Below are positions 34,815 through 43,460 of a stretch of 64,000 nucleotides of DNA, piece after piece. The notes under the pieces are model-generated. The model had not been told where the DNA came from. It searched no databases and worked only from the letters and a program-made list of their open reading frames with translations. Origin of the DNA: Planctomycetota bacterium (GTDB taxonomy: Bacteria; Planctomycetota; UBA11346); contig JACDEI010000026.1 in the NCBI GenBank assembly GCA_013816485.1, forward strand, positions 1 to 64,000, read 5' to 3'. How positions within the stretch are numbered: position 1 is the stretch's first letter; every line of letters begins with the position of its first letter. A program made the position numbers and the translations under genes.

Positions 34815-37800
34815 TCAGCGAATCAACGCCGCCCGTTCACACCATGCCTCCAACTGCTGACGTTCCGCCAGCAGATCGACGCCCATGCCCAACGTCGGGT
34901 AGGAGGCCAACAGGTGATCTCCCTCGGCCATCACCGCATCACGGCGGGGTCCAGGAGGCAGGCGTTGCAAGGCACCACGCACGTCGAGTGCCCGGTCGCG
35001 CAGGCGGCGCTGGGCACCGACTTCACCTTGGATCCGCCGTGCCGCGGTCGCCAGACCATCGCGTAGACGACCTTCGGCGAAACCGGCGCCACTGCCGCCG
35101 CCAACCACTAGACCGAGCAGGGTCTCCTCACGCACCGCGGCCAACTCACGCAGCGAGCGCGACAGACCGAGCGCAGCGATCAGACGCGGATCGCCAGCGA
35201 TGGCCTCCTGCCACGCCGACAACAATGCCGTGATACGTTCGCTCGCGCGCAGCATGTCCTGTGGACGAGTGCCCGCCCCATCGAGCCGCCGGCCCAAACC
35301 ATCCAGGAACGCCGGCAGTCGTTGGATGCCTGACCACGGCAGACGGGTGAGCCAACCGGGCGCCAGCACTAGGTCGAGCTGCGTGCCGACTCCGCGCGCG
35401 ACCGTCGCCATCGCCAGGGACTTCGCGCCTTGTCGCAGCCGGTTGCGCAGGCTCTCACTGCGTTCAGCGATCTGGTCGAGCAGGCCATCGATGCCGGCCG
35501 CCGCCGATTTCAGCGCCTCGCCCGCACGCTGGTTGAGGACGCTGAACGCCTGCTGATCACGCACAACTCCACGTTCACCGGAGTGGAGCACGGCCAAGGC
35601 CACCTGACGCCGCAGCAGACCGAGACGTTGGCCGAATGCGCGTTCGACACGGGCGGATCGCGCGGTCGCCGGTGCCGTGGCGATGGCGGCCAACTCCTGG
35701 TCGTGTGCCGCTTCCAAGGCCGCGTCGATGCCGTCGTCATGCCAAGCCGCGGCGGCCTCGGCCGCACCGAACACTGCACGACGCACCGCTACCGCCCCGG
35801 TGGCGTCACGGGCACGCACCACCGCCAGATGACCGGTGATACCGTGCACCGTCGCGGTCGGTGGACAGTCACCGGGCCAGGTCGTGGCCGGAGTGGATTC
35901 CCACTCGGCGCGCACCAGACGCAGGCGATCACCCACCGCAGCGACTTGCGCCGCCAGGAACCGCGGATCGCGCCCGGCGTACGACTCTGCGCCATGGGCA
36001 TCGACGATGCGGAAACGCAGGCGCAGGTGCGCCGGAAGTGCAGTCTGATCCAGCGGTGGGCAGGTCTGCCCAAGGCGTTGGGCGATCAGCGCGATCAACG
36101 CCGTCAGCAATGGCTGTCGGCCACGTAGCGGAGCGAGCTGCGCTGACAACGCCGTGGCGGTCTCTGCCAACGGGATCAGACGACGACGCTGTTCCTTAGG
36201 GATCTGCTGGAGGTACGCCTCGATGGTCTCTTCCAAACGCGCAGGCACCAACCAGTCGAGCGCCAGCGCGTCGACCTGCGCGAGGTGTTGTTCGGCGATC
36301 TCCAACGTCGTGCCATCAGCCGCATCGCCTGGGGCGAAAAAATACCGCAGCGGCAAGCGCACACCGCCCATCAGCACGTGCAGCGGTGCGACCTCTGCCG
36401 CCAGGTCGGCCAACGCATGGTCGGCTAGGTCGCGCAACGTCACGCGCAGGCGATCGCCCCCATGCGTGGCGATAAATCGCCGCAGGGCATCGGTCGAGGC
36501 CACCACCGGCGCATCAGCTCGGCTGTTATCACCACCAAGGCCGAACCGCTGGTGGTAGAAGGTCTCCATCTGGGAATCATCGATCCACAACGACGGATCC
36601 CGCAGTCGTTCGCGTAGGCCACGGGCGAGCCGCGCGGTGGCGCGGTTGTCGGCGACAAAGGGGAACTCGCGTTCGAGCGCGCTGGCGTCCTCACTCTCCG
36701 CCACCAGTGCCTGGGTAATGAACACGCGCGTGGCATCCAGCGGATCGACGCGTTCATACGGCACCAACCGGCCATCGCTGAGTGGCAGCCCCTTCCAACT
36801 GACGGTTTCGCGGCAGACCACCTGTTTACGTTTCGCATGCCAGTGTGGATCGCGGTGGCGGCGTTTGACCCGTTCGCCCGCAAGATCGATGACCCACAGC
36901 GGATCGATCGGCGCGCACAAGCGCGCGAACAGGCGGCTGGTCTCCACCACTTCGCACGCCACCAGCCACGGTGGTGGTGGGGGACTCCGTTTGCCGTCGT
37001 CTACTTTTCCGGCTTTCAGGGCGCTGCCTGGATGGACATGCAGGCGGCGATCACCGGCGCCGCGGTAACAGCGTTCCTCCCGATCGTAGAGCAACACGTT
37101 GCCAAGCATGCCCGCCAACACGGCGCGATGGACGCGGTCGAGCGGCCACGCGTCCATCGCATGGCCAGTTGGCGGCAACGGTTTCCCGCGGCGACCTTCC
37201 CGCAGCGAATGCCACAACTGATGACGGACATCCGACCATTCGCGCATACGGCGGAAGCCGAGGTAACTCTGCTCACACAGGCGCGCCTTCGCGCTGTTGG
37301 AGGCCGCTTCCTGATAGGCCTCCCACAGTTTCAACACGCTGGCGAGATCACCCGCCTCATGCACGAACCGCCGATGGGCGGCGTCGGCCTTGGCTTCGCA
37401 CCCCAGGGGACGCACGCGTGGATCCTGGACCGACAGGAATGCGGCGATGATGCAGGCCTCATGCGGGACGCCTTCATGGACGCCGGCTAGCAGGATGCGC
37501 GCGACCTGGGGATCGGCCGGCAGCGCGGACAGTTGGCGACCGAGCGCGGAAAGTCCGATGCCGTCCGCTGCGCGTTCATCGAGTGCTCCGAGTTCATCCA
37601 ACAATCCGCGCGCCTGATTCCACGCATGCGCCGAGGGCGCTTCCAACCATGGGAACCGTTCGGGATCTCCCAGGCCCATGCCGAGGCATTGCAGCAACAC
37701 CCCGGCAAGGTTCGAGCGCAGGATCTCCGGTGAGGTGAACGCATCGCGTACGGAAAAATCTTCCGCCCGATAGAGGCGGATACAGACGCCCGCCTCGATA

Positions 37801-38999
37801 CGCCCCGCGCGACCAGCGCGCTGGATACACGACGCCTGCGATACTGCCTCCACTGGCAGGCGTTCGGTACGGCTGCTGGCTTGGTAGCGTTTGAGGCGCG
37901 CCAAGCCGGTGTCGACGACGAAGCGGATGCCCGGAATCGTCAGCGAGGTCTCGGCGATATTGGTCGCCAAAACCACCTTGCGACGGCGCGATGGCGCGAA
38001 CACGCGCTGTTGTTCCTGCGGCGTCAACCGGCTGAACAGCGGCATGATCTCCATGCCGGCGATCTCGTGCAGGCGACGCCGCGCCTCCAGAATGTCACGC
38101 TCGGTCGGCAGGAAACACAACACGTCGCCCGCTTCGCCGGTGTCGTGGATGCCGCGGATCGCCGACAACGCTGCGCCCAGGTAGCCAATGTCGTCATCGG
38201 TGGGCGGCTGCCAGCGGATGTCGACGGGGAAGGTGCGGCCTTGGACCGCGACGACGGGGACCTCAGCACCGCCGTCGGCCAGATAGCCGGCGAACCGTTC
38301 TGCCGCGATGCTGGCCGAGGAGACGATCACCGCCAAGTCGGGGCGTCGCCGCCGCACCAGCAGCAGCAGTCCGAGCAGCAGGTCGATGTTGAGGCTGCGT
38401 TCATGCGCCTCGTCGATGACGATGGCGTCGTAGCGCAGGAAATCAGGATCGCTGATGGCCTCGGCCAACAGCAAGCCGTCGGTCATTACCCGCACCAGAG
38501 TGTCGGCATTCGCGCGATCATCGAAACGCACGCTGTGGGCGACGACCCCCTCACTCGCTTTCATCTCGTCGCGGATGCGCGATCCCATCGCCACTGCGGC
38601 GACCCGACGCGGCTGGGTCAGCGCGATCATGCCACGGCGGCCGTAACCGGATTCCAGCAGCAGCTTGGGCAACTGCGTGGTCTTGCCCGAGCCGGTTTCG
38701 CCCGTGAGCACCACCGCACGGTGTTTCGCCAAGGTGGTGAGGATCTCCTCGCGGTGCTGCGCCACCGGCAGGTTTGCCGGGTATTCCAAGGTCAGCGGCA
38801 ACTGCGAGCGCCGCACGACCTCCGCGACACTGGCGTCCAACCGGACGGCGACCTCGCCAAGCGTGCGATCGGCCGGTTGTCCGCGCGCGATGCGACCGGC
38901 GATGGCGTCGAGCCGTTGCCTGGCCCACGCCACGTCGGCGAGCATCACCTGCGGCAGCAGGCCGTGCAGGCGCTCAAGTTCTTGGGCCGCGTCAGACAT
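34815..38999 (-). CDS. hrpA: ATP-dependent RNA helicase HrpA (DEAH box)
   Basis: A 1394-residue DEAH/RHA helicase. The motor is at residues 75-400: Walker A GETGSGKTTQLPKLLLESG, DEAH in IVIDEAHERSLNIDLLLG, motif III SSAS (usual SAT replaced), ATNIAETSLTIPGIRFVVDT and QRAGRAGR near IQRAGRAGRIEAG. The HA2 and OB regions follow, then the long HrpA-specific C-terminus (DUF3418-like). HrpA unwinds RNA and helps rescue stalled ribosomes in E. coli. The length is slightly above the roughly 1300 residues of that enzyme. ATG 38999 is preferred over an in-frame GTG nine codons upstream, although neither has a clear ribosome binding site. Confidence 0.95.
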   Translation of the reverse strand: MSDAAQELERLHGLLPQVMLADVAWARQRLDAIAGRIARGQPADRTLGEVAVRLDASVAEVVRRSQLPLTLEYPANLPVAQHREEILTTLAKHRAVVLTGETGSGKTTQLPKLLLESGYGRRGMIALTQPRRVAAVAMGSRIRDEMKASEGVVAHSVRFDDRANADTLVRVMTDGLLLAEAISDPDFLRYDAIVIDEAHERSLNIDLLLGLLLLVRRRRPDLAVIVSSASIAAERFAGYLADGGAEVPVVAVQGRTFPVDIRWQPPTDDDIGYLGAALSAIRGIHDTGEAGDVLCFLPTERDILEARRRLHEIAGMEIMPLFSRLTPQEQQRVFAPSRRRKVVLATNIAETSLTIPGIRFVVDTGLARLKRYQASSRTERLPVEAVSQASCIQRAGRAGRIEAGVCIRLYRAEDFSVRDAFTSPEILRSNLAGVLLQCLGMGLGDPERFPWLEAPSAHAWNQARGLLDELGALDERAADGIGLSALGRQLSALPADPQVARILLAGVHEGVPHEACIIAAFLSVQDPRVRPLGCEAKADAAHRRFVHEAGDLASVLKLWEAYQEAASNSAKARLCEQSYLGFRRMREWSDVRHQLWHSLREGRRGKPLPPTGHAMDAWPLDRVHRAVLAGMLGNVLLYDREERCYRGAGDRRLHVHPGSALKAGKVDDGKRSPPPPPWLVACEVVETSRLFARLCAPIDPLWVIDLAGERVKRRHRDPHWHAKRKQVVCRETVSWKGLPLSDGRLVPYERVDPLDATRVFITQALVAESEDASALEREFPFVADNRATARLARGLRERLRDPSLWIDDSQMETFYHQRFGLGGDNSRADAPVVASTDALRRFIATHGGDRLRVTLRDLADHALADLAAEVAPLHVLMGGVRLPLRYFFAPGDAADGTTLEIAEQHLAQVDALALDWLVPARLEETIEAYLQQIPKEQRRRLIPLAETATALSAQLAPLRGRQPLLTALIALIAQRLGQTCPPLDQTALPAHLRLRFRIVDAHGAESYAGRDPRFLAAQVAAVGDRLRLVRAEWESTPATTWPGDCPPTATVHGITGHLAVVRARDATGAVAVRRAVFGAAEAAAAWHDDGIDAALEAAHDQELAAIATAPATARSARVERAFGQRLGLLRRQVALAVLHSGERGVVRDQQAFSVLNQRAGEALKSAAAGIDGLLDQIAERSESLRNRLRQGAKSLAMATVARGVGTQLDLVLAPGWLTRLPWSGIQRLPAFLDGLGRRLDGAGTRPQDMLRASERITALLSAWQEAIAGDPRLIAALGLSRSLRELAAVREETLLGLVVGGGSGAGFAEGRLRDGLATAARRIQGEVGAQRRLRDRALDVRGALQRLPPGPRRDAVMAEGDHLLASYPTLGMGVDLLAERQQLEAWCERAALIR

Positions 39000-39062
39000 G
39001 GGGCGCGAAGTGTGTGGGCTTGGCACGCCACGCCAACCATGACGCCGGTATTGCCTGGGAAC

Positions 39063-39482
39063 TCAGTGCTTCTCGCTTGAACGACGCAACCGTTCAAGCG
39101 ACGGCATCAGGGTATTGTGCATGAACTCCGCCATCACATAGGCGTCCTGCAGAATGACGCGGGCCTCGTCGGCATCGACCGAGCGGTCGGCGATGGCCTG
39201 CGAGATGGTGCGGCTTAGGCCGGCCATCTGCCCGAGTTCGCTGACCACGTTGAGGAACGCGTCGCCGGGATCTGCCTGGTCCTGCTGCGGCGAAATCGCC
39301 TCGATGATGGCGCTGCGCAGCGCGGGATCCGTCCGCGCGATGAGGATCAGCTAGTTGGCCCGCCACTGGCCCAGCTCCTCGCGATCGCGTGAGATGGTCG
39401 CGTGGTTCTTGCCGGTGAGTTCCGCCAGGTCGCCACACCGTGTCTGCCGCAGGACGGTCAGCCGCTCCTCCACCGCCGCCAT
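39063..39482 (-). pseudogene. HTH protein gene interrupted by in-frame TAG
   Basis: From ATG 39482, with AGGA upstream, the frame reads MAAVEERLTVLRQTRCGDLA and ELTGKNHATISRDREELGQW, a helix-turn-helix of the kind found in replication or phage-type regulators. After RAN a TAG (39351-39353) interrupts. The same frame then goes on without another stop for 95 codons (LILIARTDPALRSAIIEAIS ... MPSLERLRRSSEKH) to 39063. Both parts have the same composition, so this was one protein of about 139 residues. Either it is a recent pseudogene, or CAG was misread as TAG, or the stop is read through. A restart at GTG 39248 would give a 61-residue C-terminal piece. Confidence 0.7.
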
Positions 39483-39626
39483 GAGATTCCTCACCGCTGA
39501 CCTCCTGGTTGGTGAGGATTTCTACCGTGCGACCCACAGTATCCAGCGCCATCACCGGCCCGCACAGACACCCATGCTTGTGCGACGACCGCTGAGACCT
39601 TACATCCCAACCAGTAGGAGAACCTC

Positions 39627-40226
39627 ATGGAACCCTGGCTTATCGTCGTCGTGGTGGTCGCCATCATCGCCCTGTTCCTCTTCATGTGGGCAGTCGGCAT
39701 CTACAACAACTTGGTGACGCTGCGCAACCGCTTCAAGAACGCTTACAGCCAGATCGACGTGCAGCTCAAGCGCCGCTACGATCTGATCCCTAACCTGGTG
39801 GAGACCGCCAAGGCCTACCTCAAACACGAGAGCGGCACGCTCGAAGCCGTGATCGCCGCGCGCAACCAAGCGGCTCAGATGCAGTCGCGCGTCGCCGCCG
39901 ATCCCACTGATGGCACGGCGATGAAGCAGTTCCTGCTCGCGGAAGGCGCGCTCAATGGTTCGATGGGCAAGTTCTTCGGCCTGTCTGAGGCCTACCCGGA
40001 TCTGAAAGCCAACACCACCATGGCGCAGCTCAGTGAAGAGTTGACCACCACCGAGAACAAAGTCGCCTTCGCCCGGCAGGCCTACAACGACGGCGTGATG
40101 GTCTACAACACCGCGCGCGAAGTGTTCCCCAACAACGTCTTCTCCGGCATCTTCAACTTCGGTGCGGCGGTGGCCTACGAGATCGAAGACGCCAAGGAAC
40201 GCGTGGTGCCGAAGGTGGCGTTCTGA
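39627..40226 (+). CDS. lemA: LemA family protein
   Basis: A 199-residue membrane protein: one N-terminal helix (IVVVVVAIIALFLFMWAVG) with the body facing the periplasm or cell surface. Family motifs are YNNLVTLRNRFKNAYSQIDV, QLKRRYDLIPNLVETAKAYL, LEGA-type segment (AEGALNGSMGKFFGLSEAYP) and ENKVAFARQAYNDGVMVYN. LemA proteins are coiled helical bundles of unknown mechanism, very often beside an M48 peptidase, as here. AGGAG lies 9 nt before ATG 39627. Confidence 0.96.
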   Translation: MEPWLIVVVVVAIIALFLFMWAVGIYNNLVTLRNRFKNAYSQIDVQLKRRYDLIPNLVETAKAYLKHESGTLEAVIAARNQAAQMQSRVAADPTDGTAMKQFLLAEGALNGSMGKFFGLSEAYPDLKANTTMAQLSEELTTTENKVAFARQAYNDGVMVYNTAREVFPNNVFSGIFNFGAAVAYEIEDAKERVVPKVAF

Positions 40227-40230
40227 TGCG

Positions 40231-40360
40231 CGTCCGGAGTCCGGGGTCCGGGGTCCGGAGCCGTCCCGAGCAACGTCACACGTCTGATCCGGCGCTTCCC
40301 ATACTGCAATCCTCGACATCGCAGCAGACACCGGACACCGGACATCGGACATCGGACCTC
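40231..40360. repeat. Two-arm (gtccgg) array element between lemA and M48 gene
   Basis: The left arm cgtccggagtccggggtccg (continuing to 40263) is built from 7-bp gtccggg/a units. After about 65 non-repeated bases comes a right arm of acaccgg/acatcgg units (40325-40358). The same layout occurs at 45421-45543. The arms are partly complementary and can pair. It fills the whole space between the two genes and leaves the M48 start codon without a normal ribosome binding site. Confidence 0.8.
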
Positions 40361-40363
40361 TAA

Positions 40364-42313
40364 ATGGATTTCTTCGCCCGTCAGGATCACGCGCGCAAAC
40401 TCACCAACCGCTTGGTCTGGATGTTCGCGCTGGCCGTGATCGCGACCGTCGCCGCCGTGAATCTGTTGACCTACGCCGGGGTCGAATGGTACCTGACTGA
40501 AACTGGCGCACGGGGCACACGTCGGCTGAATGTGGAAGCGGAGTCCGGCCAGAGTGTCGGGCCGTGGATCACCGATCTGCACCTCAAAGCACAACTCGCC
40601 GCCACGCTGGTGACGCTCGCCATCATCGGCCTGGGCAGCCTGTACAAGACCGCGCAACTACGCGGCGGCGGTCCGACGGTGGCAATCTCGCTCGGTGGAC
40701 GACCGGCCCAGCCGGAGCGCGATCCACGTGAGCAGCAACTGGTCAACGTGGTCGAGGAGATGTCGATCGCCTCCGGCGTGCCGATGCCGCAGGTCTATGT
40801 GCTCGAACGTGAGGAAGGCATCAACGCCTTCGCCGCCGGACTCGGCCAGCAGGACGCGGTGGTGGCAGTGACCAGCGGAGCGCTGCACCAGTTCACCCGC
40901 GACGAACTGCAAGCGGTCATCGGCCACGAGTTCAGCCACATCCTCAATGGCGACATGCGCATCAACTTGCGGTTGATGGGGCTGATCCACGGCATCCTGG
41001 TGATCGCCTTGACCGGGCGATTGGTGATGCACATGGCAGCGAGTTCCGGCCGCAGCCGTTCGTCGAGGGACAAGGGCAATGGCGCGTTGCCCATTCTGTT
41101 CGGCGGGATCGCCTTGCTGGTGGTTGGTTCGATCGGCTATTTCTTCGGTCAACTGATCAAGGCCGCGATCAGCCGGCAGCGTGAGTTCCTTGCCGATGCC
41201 GCGGCGGTGCAGTTCACGCGCAATCCGCAGGGCATGGCTGATGCGCTCAAACGCCTCGGCGCCGGCTCCGCACGGGCCTACGTCGCTCATCCACGTACCA
41301 GCGAAGCCAGCCACCTGTTCTTCGGCACCGCCACCACCGCCTCGTTCACCAGCCTGCTCGCCACCCACCCGCCGCTGCCGGAACGTATCCGCGCCATCGA
41401 GCCATCCTGGGATGGGGCTTGGCCGGCGGCCAGTGAAGCGCCGATTGCCGACCTCGGCCACCGCTCATCTGCGGTCTCAGGGCTGGCCGGAACCACCGCA
41501 CGCATCACCGCCGACAGCGTGGCCGCGCGGGTGGGCACCGTGTCGCCCGACCAGGTGGCGTTCGGCGGCGAACTGCTCGATTCGCTGCCGACTGCGGTAC
41601 ACAACGCCGCCCACGATCCGTTCAGCGCCCGCGCGGTGGTGATCGCGCTGCTGTTCGGACCGGACCGGGCCAAGGCGGTCCCGTTGATGGATTTGCTCGA
41701 ACGCAGCGGCGACCATCCCCTGGTGCGCGAGGTCCGGCGCCTACATCCGTTGGTCGCCGGCCTCGATGCACGCGCACGTCTGCCGTTGTTGGAGATCTGC
41801 TGCCCTGCCTTGCAGCAGCTCACCGCCAGCCAGCGCCCGCCGTTCCTCGCTCTGCTCAATCTGCTGGCCAAGGCCGACGGCATCATCAGCCCGACGGAAT
41901 ACTGCCTCACACGTCTGGTCACCGCCCACCTCACTCCACCGTCGTCCAGTCACGGTGGCATCCATGCGCTGCCACCACTACTGGGGCCCGCCAGTGTGCT
42001 GCTGTCAGCACTGGTGCGTTTCGGCCACAACGATCCGCAAGCCCAACGCGATGCCCTGGCCGCTGGTGCCGCACGCTTGGTGGAACGCGGCCAGAGCCTG
42101 ACGTTGCTAGCGGTCGACCAATGCGGACCCGTGCAACTCGACACCGCGCTGGAACGTCTGACCCAGGCCAGCCCAGGACTCAAACGTCGCGTCCTCGACG
42201 CCTGCGCCTGGACCGTGGCTGCCGACGGCGTGGTCGAACCCGGTGAGGCCGAACTGCTGCGCGTGGTGTCGATGATGCTCGGCTGTCCGATGCCGCCGTT
42301 CGCCAATGGCTGA
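40364..42313 (+). CDS. M48 (HtpX-like) metallopeptidase with C-terminal TerB-like domain
   Basis: A 649-residue membrane peptidase. Two N-terminal helices precede the M48 domain: ERDPREQQLVNVVEEMSIAS, REEGINAFAAGLGQQDAVVA, the zinc motif VIGHEFSHILNGDMR and the distal Glu in SRQREFLADAAAVQFTRNPQ. Residues from about 360 form a helical extension whose last part (LLNLLAKADGIISPTEYCLT, VLDACAWTVAADGVVEPGEA) repeats the acidic D-G-x-x-x-P-x-E pattern of TerB-like metal-binding domains. With LemA it is likely to work in membrane protein quality control. The ribosome binding site is missing because a repeat element ends 3 nt before ATG 40364. Confidence 0.9.
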   Translation: MDFFARQDHARKLTNRLVWMFALAVIATVAAVNLLTYAGVEWYLTETGARGTRRLNVEAESGQSVGPWITDLHLKAQLAATLVTLAIIGLGSLYKTAQLRGGGPTVAISLGGRPAQPERDPREQQLVNVVEEMSIASGVPMPQVYVLEREEGINAFAAGLGQQDAVVAVTSGALHQFTRDELQAVIGHEFSHILNGDMRINLRLMGLIHGILVIALTGRLVMHMAASSGRSRSSRDKGNGALPILFGGIALLVVGSIGYFFGQLIKAAISRQREFLADAAAVQFTRNPQGMADALKRLGAGSARAYVAHPRTSEASHLFFGTATTASFTSLLATHPPLPERIRAIEPSWDGAWPAASEAPIADLGHRSSAVSGLAGTTARITADSVAARVGTVSPDQVAFGGELLDSLPTAVHNAAHDPFSARAVVIALLFGPDRAKAVPLMDLLERSGDHPLVREVRRLHPLVAGLDARARLPLLEICCPALQQLTASQRPPFLALLNLLAKADGIISPTEYCLTRLVTAHLTPPSSSHGGIHALPPLLGPASVLLSALVRFGHNDPQAQRDALAAGAARLVERGQSLTLLAVDQCGPVQLDTALERLTQASPGLKRRVLDACAWTVAADGVVEPGEAELLRVVSMMLGCPMPPFANG

Positions 42314-42335
42314 GTCCTGGTTCACCCAACCACGT

Positions 42336-43460
42336 TCAGTGGTGCGTCAGCACCAGCATGTTATCGCGGTGGACGACCGACTTGGGCAAGACATGGCCCA
42401 GCACCTGTGCTGCGACATCCAGGCGTTTGCCGCAGATTTTCCCCAGTTCCTCTGACGACAGGCCAACCAGGCCCCGCGCGATCTCTTCGCCATCGGGCGA
42501 GACCAGTGCGACGGTGTCGCCGCGCGCAAAGGTGCCGCTCACGCTGGTGACGCCGGCGGGCAGCAGGCTGCGGCCCTGGGTCGAGATCGCGCGGACGGCG
42601 CCGACATCCAGGTGCAGTTGACCGTGGACCCGACGCGCGACCGCCAGCCAGCGCCGACGGCTGTCGGCGCGTTCGCCCTTGCCGACGATGCGCGTACCGA
42701 CCGCCTCACCCGCCACGACACGTTCGATGACGAAGGCTTCGCGTGCCAGCGCGATGGTGGTGGTGACGCCAGCACCACCGGCAAGGCGTGCGGCTTCAAG
42801 TTTAGAACGCATGCCACCGCGTCCGCGTGCGCCAGCGTCGCCAGCGGCAGCAACCTGCTTCGCAGTGACACCGATCATCTCGGTCAGACGTTTGGCCTCG
42901 GGATTAGAACGCGGATCCGCGTCGTACACGCCATCGATGTCGGTCAGCAGGATCAGGTGTTCGGCACCAAGTTGCGTCGCCATCAGCGCCGAGAGCCGAT
43001 CATTGTCGCCGACGGTCAGTTCCTGCACCGCGACCGGATCGTTCTCGTTGATCACCGGGATGGCCTTGTAGGCAAACAACGAACGCAGGGTCTCGGTCAG
43101 GTTGAGGTAGCGCTCACGTTCGGTGAAGTCGTCGTAGGTCAGCAGCAATTGTGCCGCCACCAGACCATGCGCAGCGAGGGCGGCCTCCCAGCGATGCGCC
43201 AAGGTCACCTGACCGATGGCGGCCAGGGCCTGACGATCGGCCAGTCCGGGCGGACGCTCAGCCAGGCCCAGAATACCGACACCGCTGGCGACGGCGCCGC
43301 TGGTGACCAGCACCGGACGCTGGCCGCCTTTCGCGATGGCAGCGAATTGTGCGGCAATGCTGTCGAGATACGGCAGGTCGAGACGCCCTTGGCGATCGAC
43401 CAGGGAATTGCTGCCGATCTTCACTACCACCACGTGGCTACGCTCAACCACGGTCGTCAT
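42336..43460 (-). CDS. proB: Glutamate 5-kinase
   Basis: A 374-residue enzyme for the first step of proline synthesis, gamma-phosphorylation of glutamate. The amino acid kinase domain (VVVVKIGSNSLVDRQGRLDL, LVTSGAVASGVGILGL, VINENDPVAVQELTVGDND, LILLTDIDGVYDADP, GRGGMRSKLEAARLA) is followed by a PUA domain from about residue 275. The PUA part is present in most bacterial ProB. ATG 43460 lies 17 nt inside the tatC gene, so it is translationally coupled to tatC. It is the last gene of a trpB-trpA-tatC-proB unit. No proA is visible. Confidence 0.96.
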   Translation of the reverse strand: MTTVVERSHVVVVKIGSNSLVDRQGRLDLPYLDSIAAQFAAIAKGGQRPVLVTSGAVASGVGILGLAERPPGLADRQALAAIGQVTLAHRWEAALAAHGLVAAQLLLTYDDFTERERYLNLTETLRSLFAYKAIPVINENDPVAVQELTVGDNDRLSALMATQLGAEHLILLTDIDGVYDADPRSNPEAKRLTEMIGVTAKQVAAAGDAGARGRGGMRSKLEAARLAGGAGVTTTIALAREAFVIERVVAGEAVGTRIVGKGERADSRRRWLAVARRVHGQLHLDVGAVRAISTQGRSLLPAGVTSVSGTFARGDTVALVSPDGEEIARGLVGLSSEELGKICGKRLDVAAQVLGHVLPKSVVHRDNMLVLTHH

